A DNA stretch of 41,991 nt from Leptospiraceae bacterium (lineage in GTDB: Bacteria > Spirochaetota > Leptospiria > Leptospirales > Leptonemataceae). Under the pieces are notes generated by a model. It saw only the letters and a list, made by a program, of their open reading frames with translations. It made no database searches and was not told the DNA's origin. The translations under genes were made by a program, and so were the position numbers. Where the stretch lies: assembly GCA_002717505.1 (NCBI GenBank), contig PBEB01000002.1, positions 72,594 through 114,584 on the forward strand. Reading direction: 5' to 3'. This document shows, piece after piece, positions 1-7,841 of the stretch. Positions within the stretch are counted from its first letter, which is position 1. Each line of letters starts with the position of its first letter.

Positions 1-101
1 AACTCCCGCCGGGCTTCTTCCGCGCTGATGTGTTCGAATCCTTCCTGGATCCTCTCCGCCAGACCGCGGATTCTCTCGTTAAATTCTATATTGTGTCCCA
101 A
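1..101 (-). CDS. Possible partial gene, N-terminal part of a small helical protein
   Basis: The minus strand is open from the window edge up to a TTG at 101. It would encode an E/R-rich amphipathic helical segment (NERIRGLAERIQEGFEHIS and onward), whereas the plus strand here reads as serine/arginine-rich text, as the complement of a real gene often does. There is no clear Shine-Dalgarno and no ATG in the open frame, so the start is a guess. I do not recognise a family. If real it is divergent from the CLC gene that begins at 142, and its promoter would lie between them. Confidence 0.3.
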   Translation of the reverse strand, partial: MGHNIEFNERIRGLAERIQEGFEHISAEEARRE

Positions 102-141
102 AACTATTGCTACTCGGAAGGCCTGAAAAAGACCTGTAAAT

Positions 142-2025
142 ATGCCCGATTACCACCCATGGCTTCATCAATTTCGGGCCCTGATGGGAATTCGAAATCC
201 CAGAAGAGTCTACATGTACTCCATCCTGATTGGATTGGCCACGGGTGCTGGCGCTGTACTGTTTCATCTGGCCCTTTCCTATGCCGAGCATTTTACGTTC
301 GACTACCTGGTGGGAATGCATCGGTCCTACCCGGCCGGGGAGCATCCCATCGGAGGCACACCTCAGGTACCCTTTAACCCGTGGATGATGATGTTACTGC
401 CTGTGGTAGGCGGGCTGCTCTGCGGTTTATTGGTGTACTACATCTCTCCGGATGCAGCGGGAAGCGGCACGGACACAATGATCAATGCCTTCCACAGAAA
501 AGAGGGCAAAGTATCTTCACGAATTCCTCTCTACAAATCTCTGGCCACCATCTTCACCGTTTCCTCTGGCGGAAGCGCCGGACCGGAAGGTCCCATTATG
601 CAGATCGGTGGGGGCATTGGCTCAGCCATCGCTCGATTGGTGGGGGCCGGGGCACGAGCACGTCGTACCTTGATGCTGGCAGGTATTGCCGGCGGTCTGG
701 GGGCTGTGTTTCGGGCTCCTCTGGGAGGCGCGCTTACCGCCGTGGAGGTAGTCTATAGAGAAGACATTGAAAGTGATTCATTGATTCCCTGCATTCTTTC
801 GTCCGTTACGGCCTATCTTGTGGCTCGCGCAGCCGGCGATCAGAGCTCCATCTTTGCCGTGCCCGAGGTTTCGCTGCAGCATTATCATGAGCTACTTTTC
901 TATTTTGTGTTGGGGCTGGCCTGCACCGGCGTAGGTTATCTATTCACTGTCTTTTTTAACTACATACGAGATACATTCGCTACTATGAAGATTCATCCTG
1001 CCTGGAAGCCAGCTCTGGGTGGATTGATGGTTGGTCTGATTGGAGTATTCTTTCCTGAAGTCTATGGTTCCGGTCTGGGTTTCATGCAGCAAATCATCCT
1101 GGGCAAGAATCCTTTTATAGCAGCCGATCCAGTAGGATCCGGAATTCCCGGCAACCCCGATGATCTACAGGGTTTTGCGGCCGATCCACTGGCTATCGCT
1201 GGATTCTTCCTTCTTATCGCGCTTTTGAAGACTGTAACAACATCCTTCACCGTTGCCAGTGGAGGATCCGGCGGTATTTTTGCTCCTTCTCTGTTTATCG
1301 GCGGGATGCTGGGCGGTGCAGTGGGAACGCTAACCAGCTATCTGTTTCCTGCTCTCGATATTTCTGTGCCCTCGTTCATTCTGGTAGGCATGGCCGGTTT
1401 TTTTAGCGGTGTGGCCGGAGCTCCCATGGCTGGTATGATCACAGTCTGCGACATTATCGGAAGTTACGCACTTTTGCCGCCTCTTATGATCGTATCTATT
1501 ATTTCATCCGTGCTTTCGCATAAATGGTCCGTCTATCGCGGACAAATGAAGAATCGCTTCGAATCCCCGGCTCATTACTACGATATGAATCTGGACATCC
1601 TGGATTCTCTTAAGATCAAAGATGTTTTCTCCGAGTATCGAACCAGAGCGATCTGCGAAAATCATATGCTGTTAGCCGACCTGGAAGATCGTGCACATGA
1701 AATACAGGCCAGTGATTTCATTGTCATCGACAATGAGAGCAAGTACCGTGGGGTCTGTTCGTTGCGCCGAGTACATCATTCCAGGCATACAGGGGCCATT
1801 CGAATGCTGGTCACTGTGGAGGATGTGCTGGATACAGTGCCTCCGTTAACTCCGGATGATACGCTGGCAAGGGCTCTTCGCATTTTGATGCATTCTGAAG
1901 TAGATAAATTTGCCATTATCGATCGCAGCGGTACTATACTGGGCTATCTAAGGTTTAACGATGTTTTCCAGGCTTATCATGATAAGGTTCGACCGTTGCA
2001 TCCTTCGGCTCCGCCCCAGGAGTAA
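142..2025 (+). CDS. CLC-family chloride channel/transporter with C-terminal CBS pair
   Basis: A 627-residue polytopic inner-membrane protein that moves chloride or a related anion. The CLC motifs are in order: GSGT at about 107-110, GPEGP at 147-151 with E149 at the gating-glutamate position, and GGIFAPSLF at 377-385. A soluble tail from about 490 carries the length and pattern of two CBS domains, ending near residue 620. E202 is followed by V203; by eye V203 falls at the position of the proton glutamate E203 of E. coli ClcA, which hints at channel-like rather than coupled exchange. The ATG at 142 has only a weak, distant purine tract; an in-frame ATG at 184 is the alternative. The gene is probably monocistronic or cotranscribed with the kinase gene 78 bases downstream. 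Confidence 0.93.
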   Translation: MPDYHPWLHQFRALMGIRNPRRVYMYSILIGLATGAGAVLFHLALSYAEHFTFDYLVGMHRSYPAGEHPIGGTPQVPFNPWMMMLLPVVGGLLCGLLVYYISPDAAGSGTDTMINAFHRKEGKVSSRIPLYKSLATIFTVSSGGSAGPEGPIMQIGGGIGSAIARLVGAGARARRTLMLAGIAGGLGAVFRAPLGGALTAVEVVYREDIESDSLIPCILSSVTAYLVARAAGDQSSIFAVPEVSLQHYHELLFYFVLGLACTGVGYLFTVFFNYIRDTFATMKIHPAWKPALGGLMVGLIGVFFPEVYGSGLGFMQQIILGKNPFIAADPVGSGIPGNPDDLQGFAADPLAIAGFFLLIALLKTVTTSFTVASGGSGGIFAPSLFIGGMLGGAVGTLTSYLFPALDISVPSFILVGMAGFFSGVAGAPMAGMITVCDIIGSYALLPPLMIVSIISSVLSHKWSVYRGQMKNRFESPAHYYDMNLDILDSLKIKDVFSEYRTRAICENHMLLADLEDRAHEIQASDFIVIDNESKYRGVCSLRRVHHSRHTGAIRMLVTVEDVLDTVPPLTPDDTLARALRILMHSEVDKFAIIDRSGTILGYLRFNDVFQAYHDKVRPLHPSAPPQE

Positions 2026-2036
2026 TAAATCCACTC

Positions 2037-2054
2037 GGTATAGCCGGGTATACC
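2037..2054. terminator. Inverted repeat after the CLC gene
   Basis: GGTATA at 2037-2042 is the exact inverse of TATACC at 2049-2054, with a six-base loop, just after the CLC stop and followed by TTAAAA. It could be a weak terminator or an operator for the next gene. No T-run follows, so termination is only a guess. Confidence 0.3.
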
Positions 2055-2103
2055 TTAAAACGGTTGTCAGTGCGGCCTTTTCCATTATCTTCGCGTACAG
2101 CGC

Positions 2104-2985
2104 ATGGTAGTAGCCGAAGATACATTGATCAAGCAAGAGCTTCTTAATAAGAAGCTTGCAGATTCGCGCGATGAAATCTTGATTCGCCATCAATCTCAGG
2201 GTTTGTTTACTCTGTTTCGGGCCGAGTTGCGCAGAGATAAAAAGGTTCATCGATGTTTCATAGTTAAGCAAGTAGATTCTGCGAGGATGGGCCAACTGGA
2301 AGCGGCCGGTTTACGCGCTCTCGGCGAAACTGGATGTGCGGTGCCCACGACCTATGGCTTAATCGAGTCCAGGGGGCGAAGCTTCCTGATCATGGACTAT
2401 GTGGAAACAGGCTCCAAGCGCCCCGGTCAGGCCTCCTTCGAGGCGAATCTTCAAGCTCTCTACAAAGACCGGCAGCCTTCTTATGGTTGGAAAGAGGCCA
2501 ATTTTATTGGAACGCTGGATCAGCCCAATGACTGGCACCACCGATTCGCTGATTTCTGGTGGCAGGATCGCATCTTGCCACAGGTTGTGCTGGCCGTCCA
2601 GAAGGGCTTTCTGAAATCTTCCGATCGCAGAACCATGGAATCCATGGTATTCAAGCTAAGCGAATCATGGGGATTGGATGAAGTCGGTCCCCGACTGGTG
2701 CACGGAGATCTCTGGTCCGGAAATGTCATTGTTTCTTCGGATGGTCAGACTTATTTTATCGACCCTTCGGTGGCCTGTTCGCATCCAGAGCAGGACCTGG
2801 CTATGCTTCAATTGTTTGGTTCACCATTCGATATGGGAAAGGAGCTATTCGAATCTCTGGGATTACCTCCGGGAACAGGCGAAAGGGTTCCCTTTTTTCA
2901 GCTTTATCCGTTGCTGGTGCACGTCAATATCTTTGGCGCCAGCTATGTCAATGGCGTAAAAGATGTAATGCGGGCCTACCGCTAA
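2104..2985 (+). CDS. Fructosamine/ketosamine-3-kinase family protein
   Basis: A 293-residue cytoplasmic protein with the aminoglycoside-phosphotransferase-like kinase fold. Family hallmarks are the NFIGTLDQPN segment (about 140-149) followed by FADFWWQDRI, the catalytic loop VHGDLWSGNV (about 199-208), and the metal-binding FIDPSVACSHPEQDLAM (about 219-235), all typical of the fructosamine kinase family. Members phosphorylate sugar moieties of glycated proteins or low-molecular ketosamines so that the adduct falls off, a protein-repair role. Length matches the family. No Shine-Dalgarno is evident before the ATG at 2104; no better in-frame start exists nearby. The substrate cannot be read from sequence. 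Confidence 0.9.
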   Translation: MVVAEDTLIKQELLNKKLADSRDEILIRHQSQGLFTLFRAELRRDKKVHRCFIVKQVDSARMGQLEAAGLRALGETGCAVPTTYGLIESRGRSFLIMDYVETGSKRPGQASFEANLQALYKDRQPSYGWKEANFIGTLDQPNDWHHRFADFWWQDRILPQVVLAVQKGFLKSSDRRTMESMVFKLSESWGLDEVGPRLVHGDLWSGNVIVSSDGQTYFIDPSVACSHPEQDLAMLQLFGSPFDMGKELFESLGLPPGTGERVPFFQLYPLLVHVNIFGASYVNGVKDVMRAYR

Positions 2986-3015
2986 GTCTGGGGATGGACG
3001 CTATTCTTTTAGAGT

Positions 3016-3045
3016 TTCATGGGATGATTTAAGTCGTTCCATGAA
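3016..3045. other. Inverted repeat in the gap after the kinase gene
   Basis: TTCATGG (3016-3022) and CCATGAA (3039-3045) are perfect inverse copies separated by 16 bases, about 30 bases after the kinase stop. It may be a weak terminator or a protein-binding site. The remaining gap up to 3264 shows no convincing gene. Confidence 0.25.
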
Positions 3046-3264
3046 GCGTGACACAGTTTCACTCCTGGACACATCCTCCTGGATTCATGGCTTCGCTTCA
3101 ACCCTGGTCGCCTCCTCTTTTTTTCCGTTCACAGGGAATTGAGCCGCTGTGCTGCAGAAGGAATCGCAATAGACTCCTGAAAGAGCTCTGGCTCGCAGAT
3201 AGCTCTCTTGATGCAGACAGAGTTCCGACCAGAAAATTGCCCTCCGATCAAAATGGGCGGCCTT

Positions 3265-4686
3265 TCAGTCGTAGTCCAGTCCGGAGTGCTCAAGCGGTAG
3301 ATATATAGTAAACCTGGTTCCGGATTCTGAGTCCGAATCCAGGTCTATGTGCCCTCCATGGGACTCTACAATGCGATGAACCAGGCTCAGCCCCAGTCCA
3401 AACCCTCTGGAAGAGGATTCTTTTCTGTAGAAGGGTTCGAAGATTCTCTTCTGCTCATCCAGAGGTATGCCGCTACCGTTGTCCTGAACCACAATTATCG
3501 CATTTCCGCCCGATGTAGACAGTCCAAGTCTGATCTGGCGATTTGCAGGATCAGTATGTCGAATGGCGTTCTCTAGAAGATTCTGTACGGCGATGCTCAA
3601 TCGGGCTGAATCGTGGGGGACGACAAGCTCCGAAAGGCTATGTTCGATTTCGATTCCAGCATCAGAAAACCGACGAAGGCATTGCTCCAGGGTCGGCGTC
3701 AGATCCTGCGCTTCCAGTTGAATGGCACCATGGAGGCTGCTCAGTCTTTCGTTCTCCAGAACTTCTGTTAGCATGGTATCCAATACTCGAATCTCTTCTT
3801 TTAATGATTTTGTGCGATCTGATTCTGGTATGAATTCAAGAGAAAGCTTCATTCGAGTTAAAGGCGTGCGAATTTCATGACTGACGTCTAACAGAAGCTG
3901 CATTCTGGATTCCAGCATCGATTGCACTTTTTCCTGCATTTCGTTATACAATGATGCCAGTTGTCCCAGTTCATCTCGGCGATGGAGCTGAATTCGGTAA
4001 TCCAGATTTCCTCTGGAGGTCTCCTGCACCCCGATCATCAGCGCTTTTAAAGGTCCCAGGGTTTTTCGCATCAAGAAATAAGCCAGAAGTAAGACAACAG
4101 AAAGAATTATGAGAAAGGCTACAAAGCCCCAGGGATTTCCCCCGGGTCCGCCGAAGTTATACTGAATCCAGTAGGTGCCTTCCTCGCGATGAATCCTGGC
4201 AGTGAGAGTGCCTTCATGGAAATCGATTACATTGCCTGAGCGAAGAGTGAAATCTTCGTCTTCAAACTCTGTATCTGGACTCAAAAAATTAAAATTCCCT
4301 GGGGATCCGCCGGTAGGCGCTTCGGGCAAGCTTCCATCCCGCCCGGGTTGCTGAGAGATCGAATAGCCGGATGGGCTTTCCGGAACCAGGGCACCTGGAC
4401 TGGAAGTGTACGCCAGTGCCAGTTGTTGTTCATTAAAAAGCTTTCGTGCCTGTGAAATGTCAGGTGGAGTTCCCATACGAATAATGGTCGATTCCAGCAA
4501 AAAAATGGCAGTGCTTTCCAGTTTGTTCTCTTCTTGCCACGACCGATTCAAGCGAAAGAATGCGAATCCCAATAGATTGAGTAACAGCCCCACCAGCAAA
4601 AAGATGCCAATCAGCTTAAGAAAGACGGAATGTGGATTCCTGGCGTGGGGCCCGATCCGTCGTCGCTTGAAGATTGAAAAGGACAT
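3265..4686 (-). CDS. Sensor histidine kinase, Cpx/OmpR-partner class
   Basis: A 473-residue membrane sensor kinase. Visible parts: transmembrane helix about 22-45, a short extracytoplasmic domain rich in Pro, Ser and Gly (about 46-185), second helix about 187-207, HAMP linker about 208-260, and a HisKA segment with SHEIRTPLTRMK in which H270 is the phosphorylated histidine. The ATPase domain has N-box LLENAIRH (about 370-377), DNGSGIP (402-408), FEPFYR and GFGLGLS (428-434), so it looks fully active. The regulator gene lies immediately upstream; its TGA shares one base with this ATG (TGATG), implying translational coupling. A TTG three bases earlier is an alternative start. An AAGG sequence precedes by about nine bases. 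Confidence 0.93.
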   Translation of the reverse strand: MSFSIFKRRRIGPHARNPHSVFLKLIGIFLLVGLLLNLLGFAFFRLNRSWQEENKLESTAIFLLESTIIRMGTPPDISQARKLFNEQQLALAYTSSPGALVPESPSGYSISQQPGRDGSLPEAPTGGSPGNFNFLSPDTEFEDEDFTLRSGNVIDFHEGTLTARIHREEGTYWIQYNFGGPGGNPWGFVAFLIILSVVLLLAYFLMRKTLGPLKALMIGVQETSRGNLDYRIQLHRRDELGQLASLYNEMQEKVQSMLESRMQLLLDVSHEIRTPLTRMKLSLEFIPESDRTKSLKEEIRVLDTMLTEVLENERLSSLHGAIQLEAQDLTPTLEQCLRRFSDAGIEIEHSLSELVVPHDSARLSIAVQNLLENAIRHTDPANRQIRLGLSTSGGNAIIVVQDNGSGIPLDEQKRIFEPFYRKESSSRGFGLGLSLVHRIVESHGGHIDLDSDSESGTRFTIYLPLEHSGLDYD

Positions 4687-5402
4687 CAACTCTTACCTTC
4701 TGGAATAAACATATAGCCTGCTCCTCGAACCGTGCGAATGAATCGCGGGCGCTCCGCGGAATCCTGAAGCTTATGCCGGATTCGACTGATTAGAATGTCT
4801 ATTGTGCGATTGAAAGGCTCAAATTCCTCACCATGGATCATCTCGGTGAGACGATCTCTGGAAAGAACAATACCTTGATTCGCCATCAGCCTTTCCAGGA
4901 TATCAAATTCCATGGCGGTGATGTTGATTTCCTGCCCTTCCAGTCTGACCCAGCGTCCGTTGCGGTCCAGTTCTAGATTGCCAGAAATGAGCAAGCTTTT
5001 CTCCGCACTTTCGCTGGCGCTGTCTGCCATTTCGCTTCGGCGCAGTAGAGCCCGCATCCTGGCAATTAGCTCCCGGGGTTCAAATGGCTTGGACATATAA
5101 TCATCTGCCCCAAGCTCCAATCCCACCACGCGATCGGTCAAATCGCCTCGGGCCGTGAGCATGATGATGGGAATCTTCAAGTCGGGCCTCAGGTTGCGAA
5201 GCAATGAGAATCCATCCTCCTCGGGAAGCATAACATCCAGAATCATTATGTGAACGTTTCCTTTTTCCAGGTGCTTTCGCGCCTGCGAAGGGGAGGCAGT
5301 GGATGTTACCTGAAAATCGAATCCTGTAAGATATTCCGAAAGCAATTCGGTAATCTTTCGATCATCCTCTACGAGAAGGACATTTTTTCGATGTAGATTC
5401 AT
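4686..5402 (-). CDS. OmpR/CpxR-class response regulator
   Basis: A 238-residue DNA-binding regulator. The receiver domain (about 6-120) has the acidic pocket VEDD (11-14), phospho-acceptor D56 in ILDVMLPEEDG, T83 and K105 in MSKPF. The C-terminal winged helix (about 140-235) shows the OmpR-type ITAMEFDILERLM, RTIDILISRIRHKL and RTVRGAGYMF. It should be phosphorylated by the kinase encoded next. The start is uncertain: ATG at 5402 gives the usual short lead-in but has no ribosome site, whereas a TTG at 5480 in the same frame has AGGAG about 13 bases upstream and would add 26 non-family residues. A likely target is the tandem GTTAACGG site at 6175-6193, upstream of the CpxP-like gene. Confidence 0.92.
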   Translation of the reverse strand: MNLHRKNVLLVEDDRKITELLSEYLTGFDFQVTSTASPSQARKHLEKGNVHIMILDVMLPEEDGFSLLRNLRPDLKIPIIMLTARGDLTDRVVGLELGADDYMSKPFEPRELIARMRALLRRSEMADSASESAEKSLLISGNLELDRNGRWVRLEGQEINITAMEFDILERLMANQGIVLSRDRLTEMIHGEEFEPFNRTIDILISRIRHKLQDSAERPRFIRTVRGAGYMFIPEGKS

Positions 5403-5644
5403 AATTGATCTGAGAGGGAAAACTTCATCTGAACTGGTATGATTGCAACAATATGTCTGTCTTTCGTGTAGAGAAGGCAAAGACTAATAGACTCTCCTGG
5501 AACCACCAGCATTCCTCTGTTTCGGGAAGAAATACAGATCACCGAATGGGGAGCCGTGAAGGCATCGCTGAGCTGGATCTTGAGTGGGTCACCCAGGGGT
5601 TACCGGTTCTGATTCTGGGAATTCAACACTGGACCGAAAACCAA

Positions 5645-5667
5645 TGCCCGGCTTTTTGGGCCGGGCA
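5645..5667 (-). terminator. Hairpin terminator of the CpxP-like gene
   Basis: TGCCCGGC (5645-5652) pairs perfectly with GCCGGGCA (5660-5667) around a seven-base loop. Read on the minus strand it lies nine bases past the stop of the CpxP-like gene and is followed by a T-rich TTGGTTTTC. It separates that gene from the downstream regulator/kinase pair, so the pair probably has its own promoter. Confidence 0.65.
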
Positions 5668-5675
5668 AAGAATCA

Positions 5676-6131
5676 CTACTGGAATTTTTCTCGGAACTCT
5701 CCTAGATATTCTGCGGCTTCCCGCTTCTGTTCTTCGTTCAGTAAGCCATGGAAGCGGCCCACGTTCTCCAACAGAGTCATGCGGAAACTCTTAAACTGAG
5801 TTTCTGACTTTTCGGACATTGCATTGAGTGCGTTTGGATCGAACTTGTTACTGGAGAACTGTTTTTCCAGTTCTGCCAGCATATCCTTTCGGTGCGCTCT
5901 CAGCTCTTTGCCGGACTCGATGATTTCCAGCACCAGTTTTTGAGTCTCAGATTCCTGAGCTTCATCTAGATCCAGCTTATCTGCCAGCCGATCGGCAACT
6001 CGCTCTGCCATTTCTGCGGGATCCTTCTTGGAATGCCAGTGCCCTCGGCCGCAATGCGTTCCGAGCATTCCCAGGGTTAGCAGTCCTGCCACCAGTCCCA
6101 GGATTTTTCTGTTCTTGAAAATTCGTTTCAT
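5676..6131 (-). CDS. CpxP/Spy-like periplasmic lipoprotein
   Basis: A 151-residue secreted helical protein. The N-terminus is a lipoprotein signal (KRIFKNRK, hydrophobic stretch, then GMLGTHC with acceptor C27), followed by a short His-rich GRGHWHSKK. The rest is almost wholly alpha-helical and charged, and near the C-terminus LLNEEQKREAAEYL resembles the LTxxQ-type motif of the Spy/CpxP/CnrX group of stress chaperones and metal sensors. CpxP in enterobacteria binds misfolded envelope proteins and restrains the CpxA kinase. Here it sits next to a CpxAR-like pair, which supports the assignment. AAGGAG lies seven bases before the ATG. The protein is lipidated, unlike soluble E. coli CpxP. It could instead be a metal-responsive relative. 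Confidence 0.75.
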   Translation of the reverse strand: MKRIFKNRKILGLVAGLLTLGMLGTHCGRGHWHSKKDPAEMAERVADRLADKLDLDEAQESETQKLVLEIIESGKELRAHRKDMLAELEKQFSSNKFDPNALNAMSEKSETQFKSFRMTLLENVGRFHGLLNEEQKREAAEYLGEFREKFQ

Positions 6132-6174
6132 CCTTTTCTCCTTGAATGAGATAGGAGAATACTATCACTCCTGT

Positions 6175-6193
6175 GTTAACGGAAGGTTAACGG
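6175..6193 (-). promoter_or_regulatory. Putative CpxR-type operator: tandem GTTAACGG repeats
   Basis: GTTAACGG occurs at 6175-6182 and again at 6186-6193, exactly 11 bases apart, so both lie on the same face of the helix. Tandem half-sites with this period are how OmpR/CpxR-type regulators bind; the enterobacterial CpxR box is GTAAA-N5-GTAAA, and here it would be GTTAA-N6-GTTAA. The pair lies 44-62 bases upstream of the CpxP-like ATG. A possible -10 (TAGTAT on the minus strand, 6159-6164) follows at a distance that places the repeats over the -35 region. Regulator identity is inferred from neighbourhood only. Confidence 0.55.
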
Positions 6194-6279
6194 CTTCAAA
6201 AACTGTGTAATCGTCCGGTGAACTCAGGTTTCCGAGGATCTTGAGATCAAACAATCAGGAGTGAGAAGCGATTGAATCT

Positions 6280-7038
6280 ATGACCGAGAATTTTGAACCC
6301 ATCAAATGCCAGGCCTGTCTTGACGGAGCGGAATTGCCGTTTCAATTCAAGATGGCCTTTCAGCCCATTGTCAGTCTTGCGCATGGTGCGGTATATGCTC
6401 AGGAAGCGCTTTGCCGAGGACCCGAAGGCCAGGGAGCCGCTTTCGTATTGGATCAGGTGAATCCGGAGAACATGTATCGCTTTGATCAAGCCGCCCGTGT
6501 GCGAGCCATTGAAACAGCTTCCAGGGTCGGCATACAGGGCTCCCTCAGCATAAACTTTCTGCCCAATGCTGTGTACAAACCAGATACCTGTATTCAGGCT
6601 ACGCTGGAAGCTTCGGAGCGCTTTGGCTTTGATACGAACAAACTCATCTTTGAGGTGAGCGAGACAGAACAGATTCTGGAACCAGAGCATCTGTTGGGCA
6701 TTCTCAAGGAATATCGAAATCAAGGGTTCATGGCTGCGCTGGATGATTTTGGTTCTGGCTATTCAGGCCTGCGTTTACTGACCAGGTTTCAACCGGACAT
6801 TGTTAAACTGGATCGAGCATTGATTCAGGACATAGATAAGAATCCAACCAAGCAGAAAATTGTGCGAAACCTGATTTCCATGGGTGCTGACCTGGGCCTG
6901 GAAATTGTCGCCGAAGGAATTGAAACAGCCGGCGAAGCGAAACATCTCGAAGAGGCGGGAGTGGATCTGGTTCAGGGCTTCTTGCTGGCCAGACCAGCGC
7001 TGGAGGAGGCGCCCGTCATCAACTGGGATTGGGCTTAG
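6280..7038 (+). CDS. EAL-domain cyclic-di-GMP phosphodiesterase
   Basis: A 252-residue soluble protein that is essentially one EAL domain. Motifs in order: QEALCRGP (EAL signature, about 41-48), SINFLP (metal-binding Asn), FEVSETE, DDFGSGYSGL, IVKLDRALI (catalytic Lys), AEGIET and VQGFLLARP. All catalytic and metal-binding positions that I can place are present, so hydrolysis of c-di-GMP to pGpG is likely. No sensory domain is fused; the N-terminus has only a short CQAC pair that might bind metal. The start has GGAG about 18 bases upstream, which is far. It is divergent from the CpxP-like gene and may share the control region at 6132-6279. Confidence 0.9.
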   Translation: MTENFEPIKCQACLDGAELPFQFKMAFQPIVSLAHGAVYAQEALCRGPEGQGAAFVLDQVNPENMYRFDQAARVRAIETASRVGIQGSLSINFLPNAVYKPDTCIQATLEASERFGFDTNKLIFEVSETEQILEPEHLLGILKEYRNQGFMAALDDFGSGYSGLRLLTRFQPDIVKLDRALIQDIDKNPTKQKIVRNLISMGADLGLEIVAEGIETAGEAKHLEEAGVDLVQGFLLARPALEEAPVINWDWA

Positions 7039-7059
7039 GACCATTCTGCATAAAAAAGA

Positions 7060-7084
7060 AGCCGCCGAGAAATCCCCGGCGGCT
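7060..7084 (-). terminator. Rho-independent terminator between convergent genes
   Basis: AGCCGCCG (7060-7067) pairs with CGGCGGCT (7077-7084) over a nine-base loop. On the minus strand it is followed by TCTTTTTTATG, a proper T-tail, so it ends the lipoprotein gene whose stop is at 7099. It lies just past the EAL stop too and may stop plus-strand transcription weakly. Confidence 0.8.
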
Positions 7085-7098
7085 ACGGTTCAGATGCT

Positions 7099-7767
7099 TC
7101 ATTCTACCGGTTTTACTTCGAGGATCTCACCCTGCAGACCACCGCGCAACTCGCTGGCCCGCTTTATCTTTACCAGGTATTCTTTTCTTTCTAGAGCGTC
7201 GATTTGCTCATGCATTTCTTCAGGATATTGCCCCACCAGGGAGAACTGATATCCGTCCGGATCGCTAAAATAAGCGATTCTAGTTCCATCATCTTTCTCT
7301 GTATTACTGCGATACTTCGCCTTAACTGTGTACTCTTTGCCAAAGCCTTCTTTTCCGTCCAGGAATGGCACTCTCATGGCTGTATCTGGCACATCAATGG
7401 ATTCGCTAATGACGCTTCCTTCCAGGTCGGCTACTTCAATTAGATCGGCATCGGAATACTTCCCGCCTTTGGTCACCTTGAACTTGTAGATGTACTCACT
7501 ACCCGGATCCAGATTGTAGATCTTGGGTTTCTGCTCTGGTGTAAAATAAATACTGATTCGGTTTCCGTCATCATCTTCGCCCCAGAGATAAATCTTGGAG
7601 CCAGAAGCATAAAATACGTTCACATGTTCGAGCGTAATTGCATACTCTTTACCTACGGCAGCGTCTTCGCCCTCTACGATGGGAGTCAATTTGGTGCCAT
7701 CTGATTTAAGACCACAGGCTGCCATAAACATGGTCAGTAGAATCGCTGCGATTCCTGCTTTCTTCAT
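7099..7767 (-). CDS. Lipoprotein with two tandem similar domains, function unknown
   Basis: A 222-residue predicted lipoprotein: basic start, hydrophobic segment and MAAC with acceptor C18. The mature part seems to hold two copies of one beta-rich domain. Copy one begins GKEYAITLEHVN and ends ADLIEV; copy two begins GKEYTVKAKYRS and ends GEILEV; each has a central D(D/P)DG turn (GEDDDGNRISIY and FSDPDGYQFSLV) and a Y(I/L)xKxK strand near its end. This looks like an OB-like beta barrel duplication. The start is well fixed: AGGAGGAAC lies just before the ATG at 7767. The frame stays open far upstream to 8349, but that extension reads as non-coding. I recognise no named family. Confidence 0.85.
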   Translation of the reverse strand: MKKAGIAAILLTMFMAACGLKSDGTKLTPIVEGEDAAVGKEYAITLEHVNVFYASGSKIYLWGEDDDGNRISIYFTPEQKPKIYNLDPGSEYIYKFKVTKGGKYSDADLIEVADLEGSVISESIDVPDTAMRVPFLDGKEGFGKEYTVKAKYRSNTEKDDGTRIAYFSDPDGYQFSLVGQYPEEMHEQIDALERKEYLVKIKRASELRGGLQGEILEVKPVE

Positions 7768-7813
7768 TCCGTTCCTCCTGGATTTCGGCAAAAATAGCCA
7801 TTTGGGTGGGAGG

Positions 7814-7841
7814 ATTGAATCCGCGATTTTGAGAATGTCAA
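7814..7841 (-). promoter_or_regulatory. Candidate sigma-70-type promoter of the two-domain lipoprotein
   Basis: On the minus strand a perfect TTGACA (7836-7841) is followed, after 16 bases, by TTCAAT (7814-7819), four of six matches to TATAAT. It points at the lipoprotein ATG about 47 bases further on. Confidence 0.45.

Noticed and set aside
31..41. TGTTCGAATCC looks like a tRNA T-loop
   Set aside because: No matching acceptor stem, D-arm or anticodon arm around it; the minus strand reads better as protein.
3048..3308. Plus-strand open frame overlapping the kinase end
   Set aside because: Translation is Pro/Trp/Arg-rich without motif and lies partly antisense to the histidine kinase.
5403..5480. 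N-terminal extension of the response regulator from a TTG with AGGAG upstream
   Set aside because: The spacing is long and the 26 added residues are unlike any receiver domain; kept only as an alternative.
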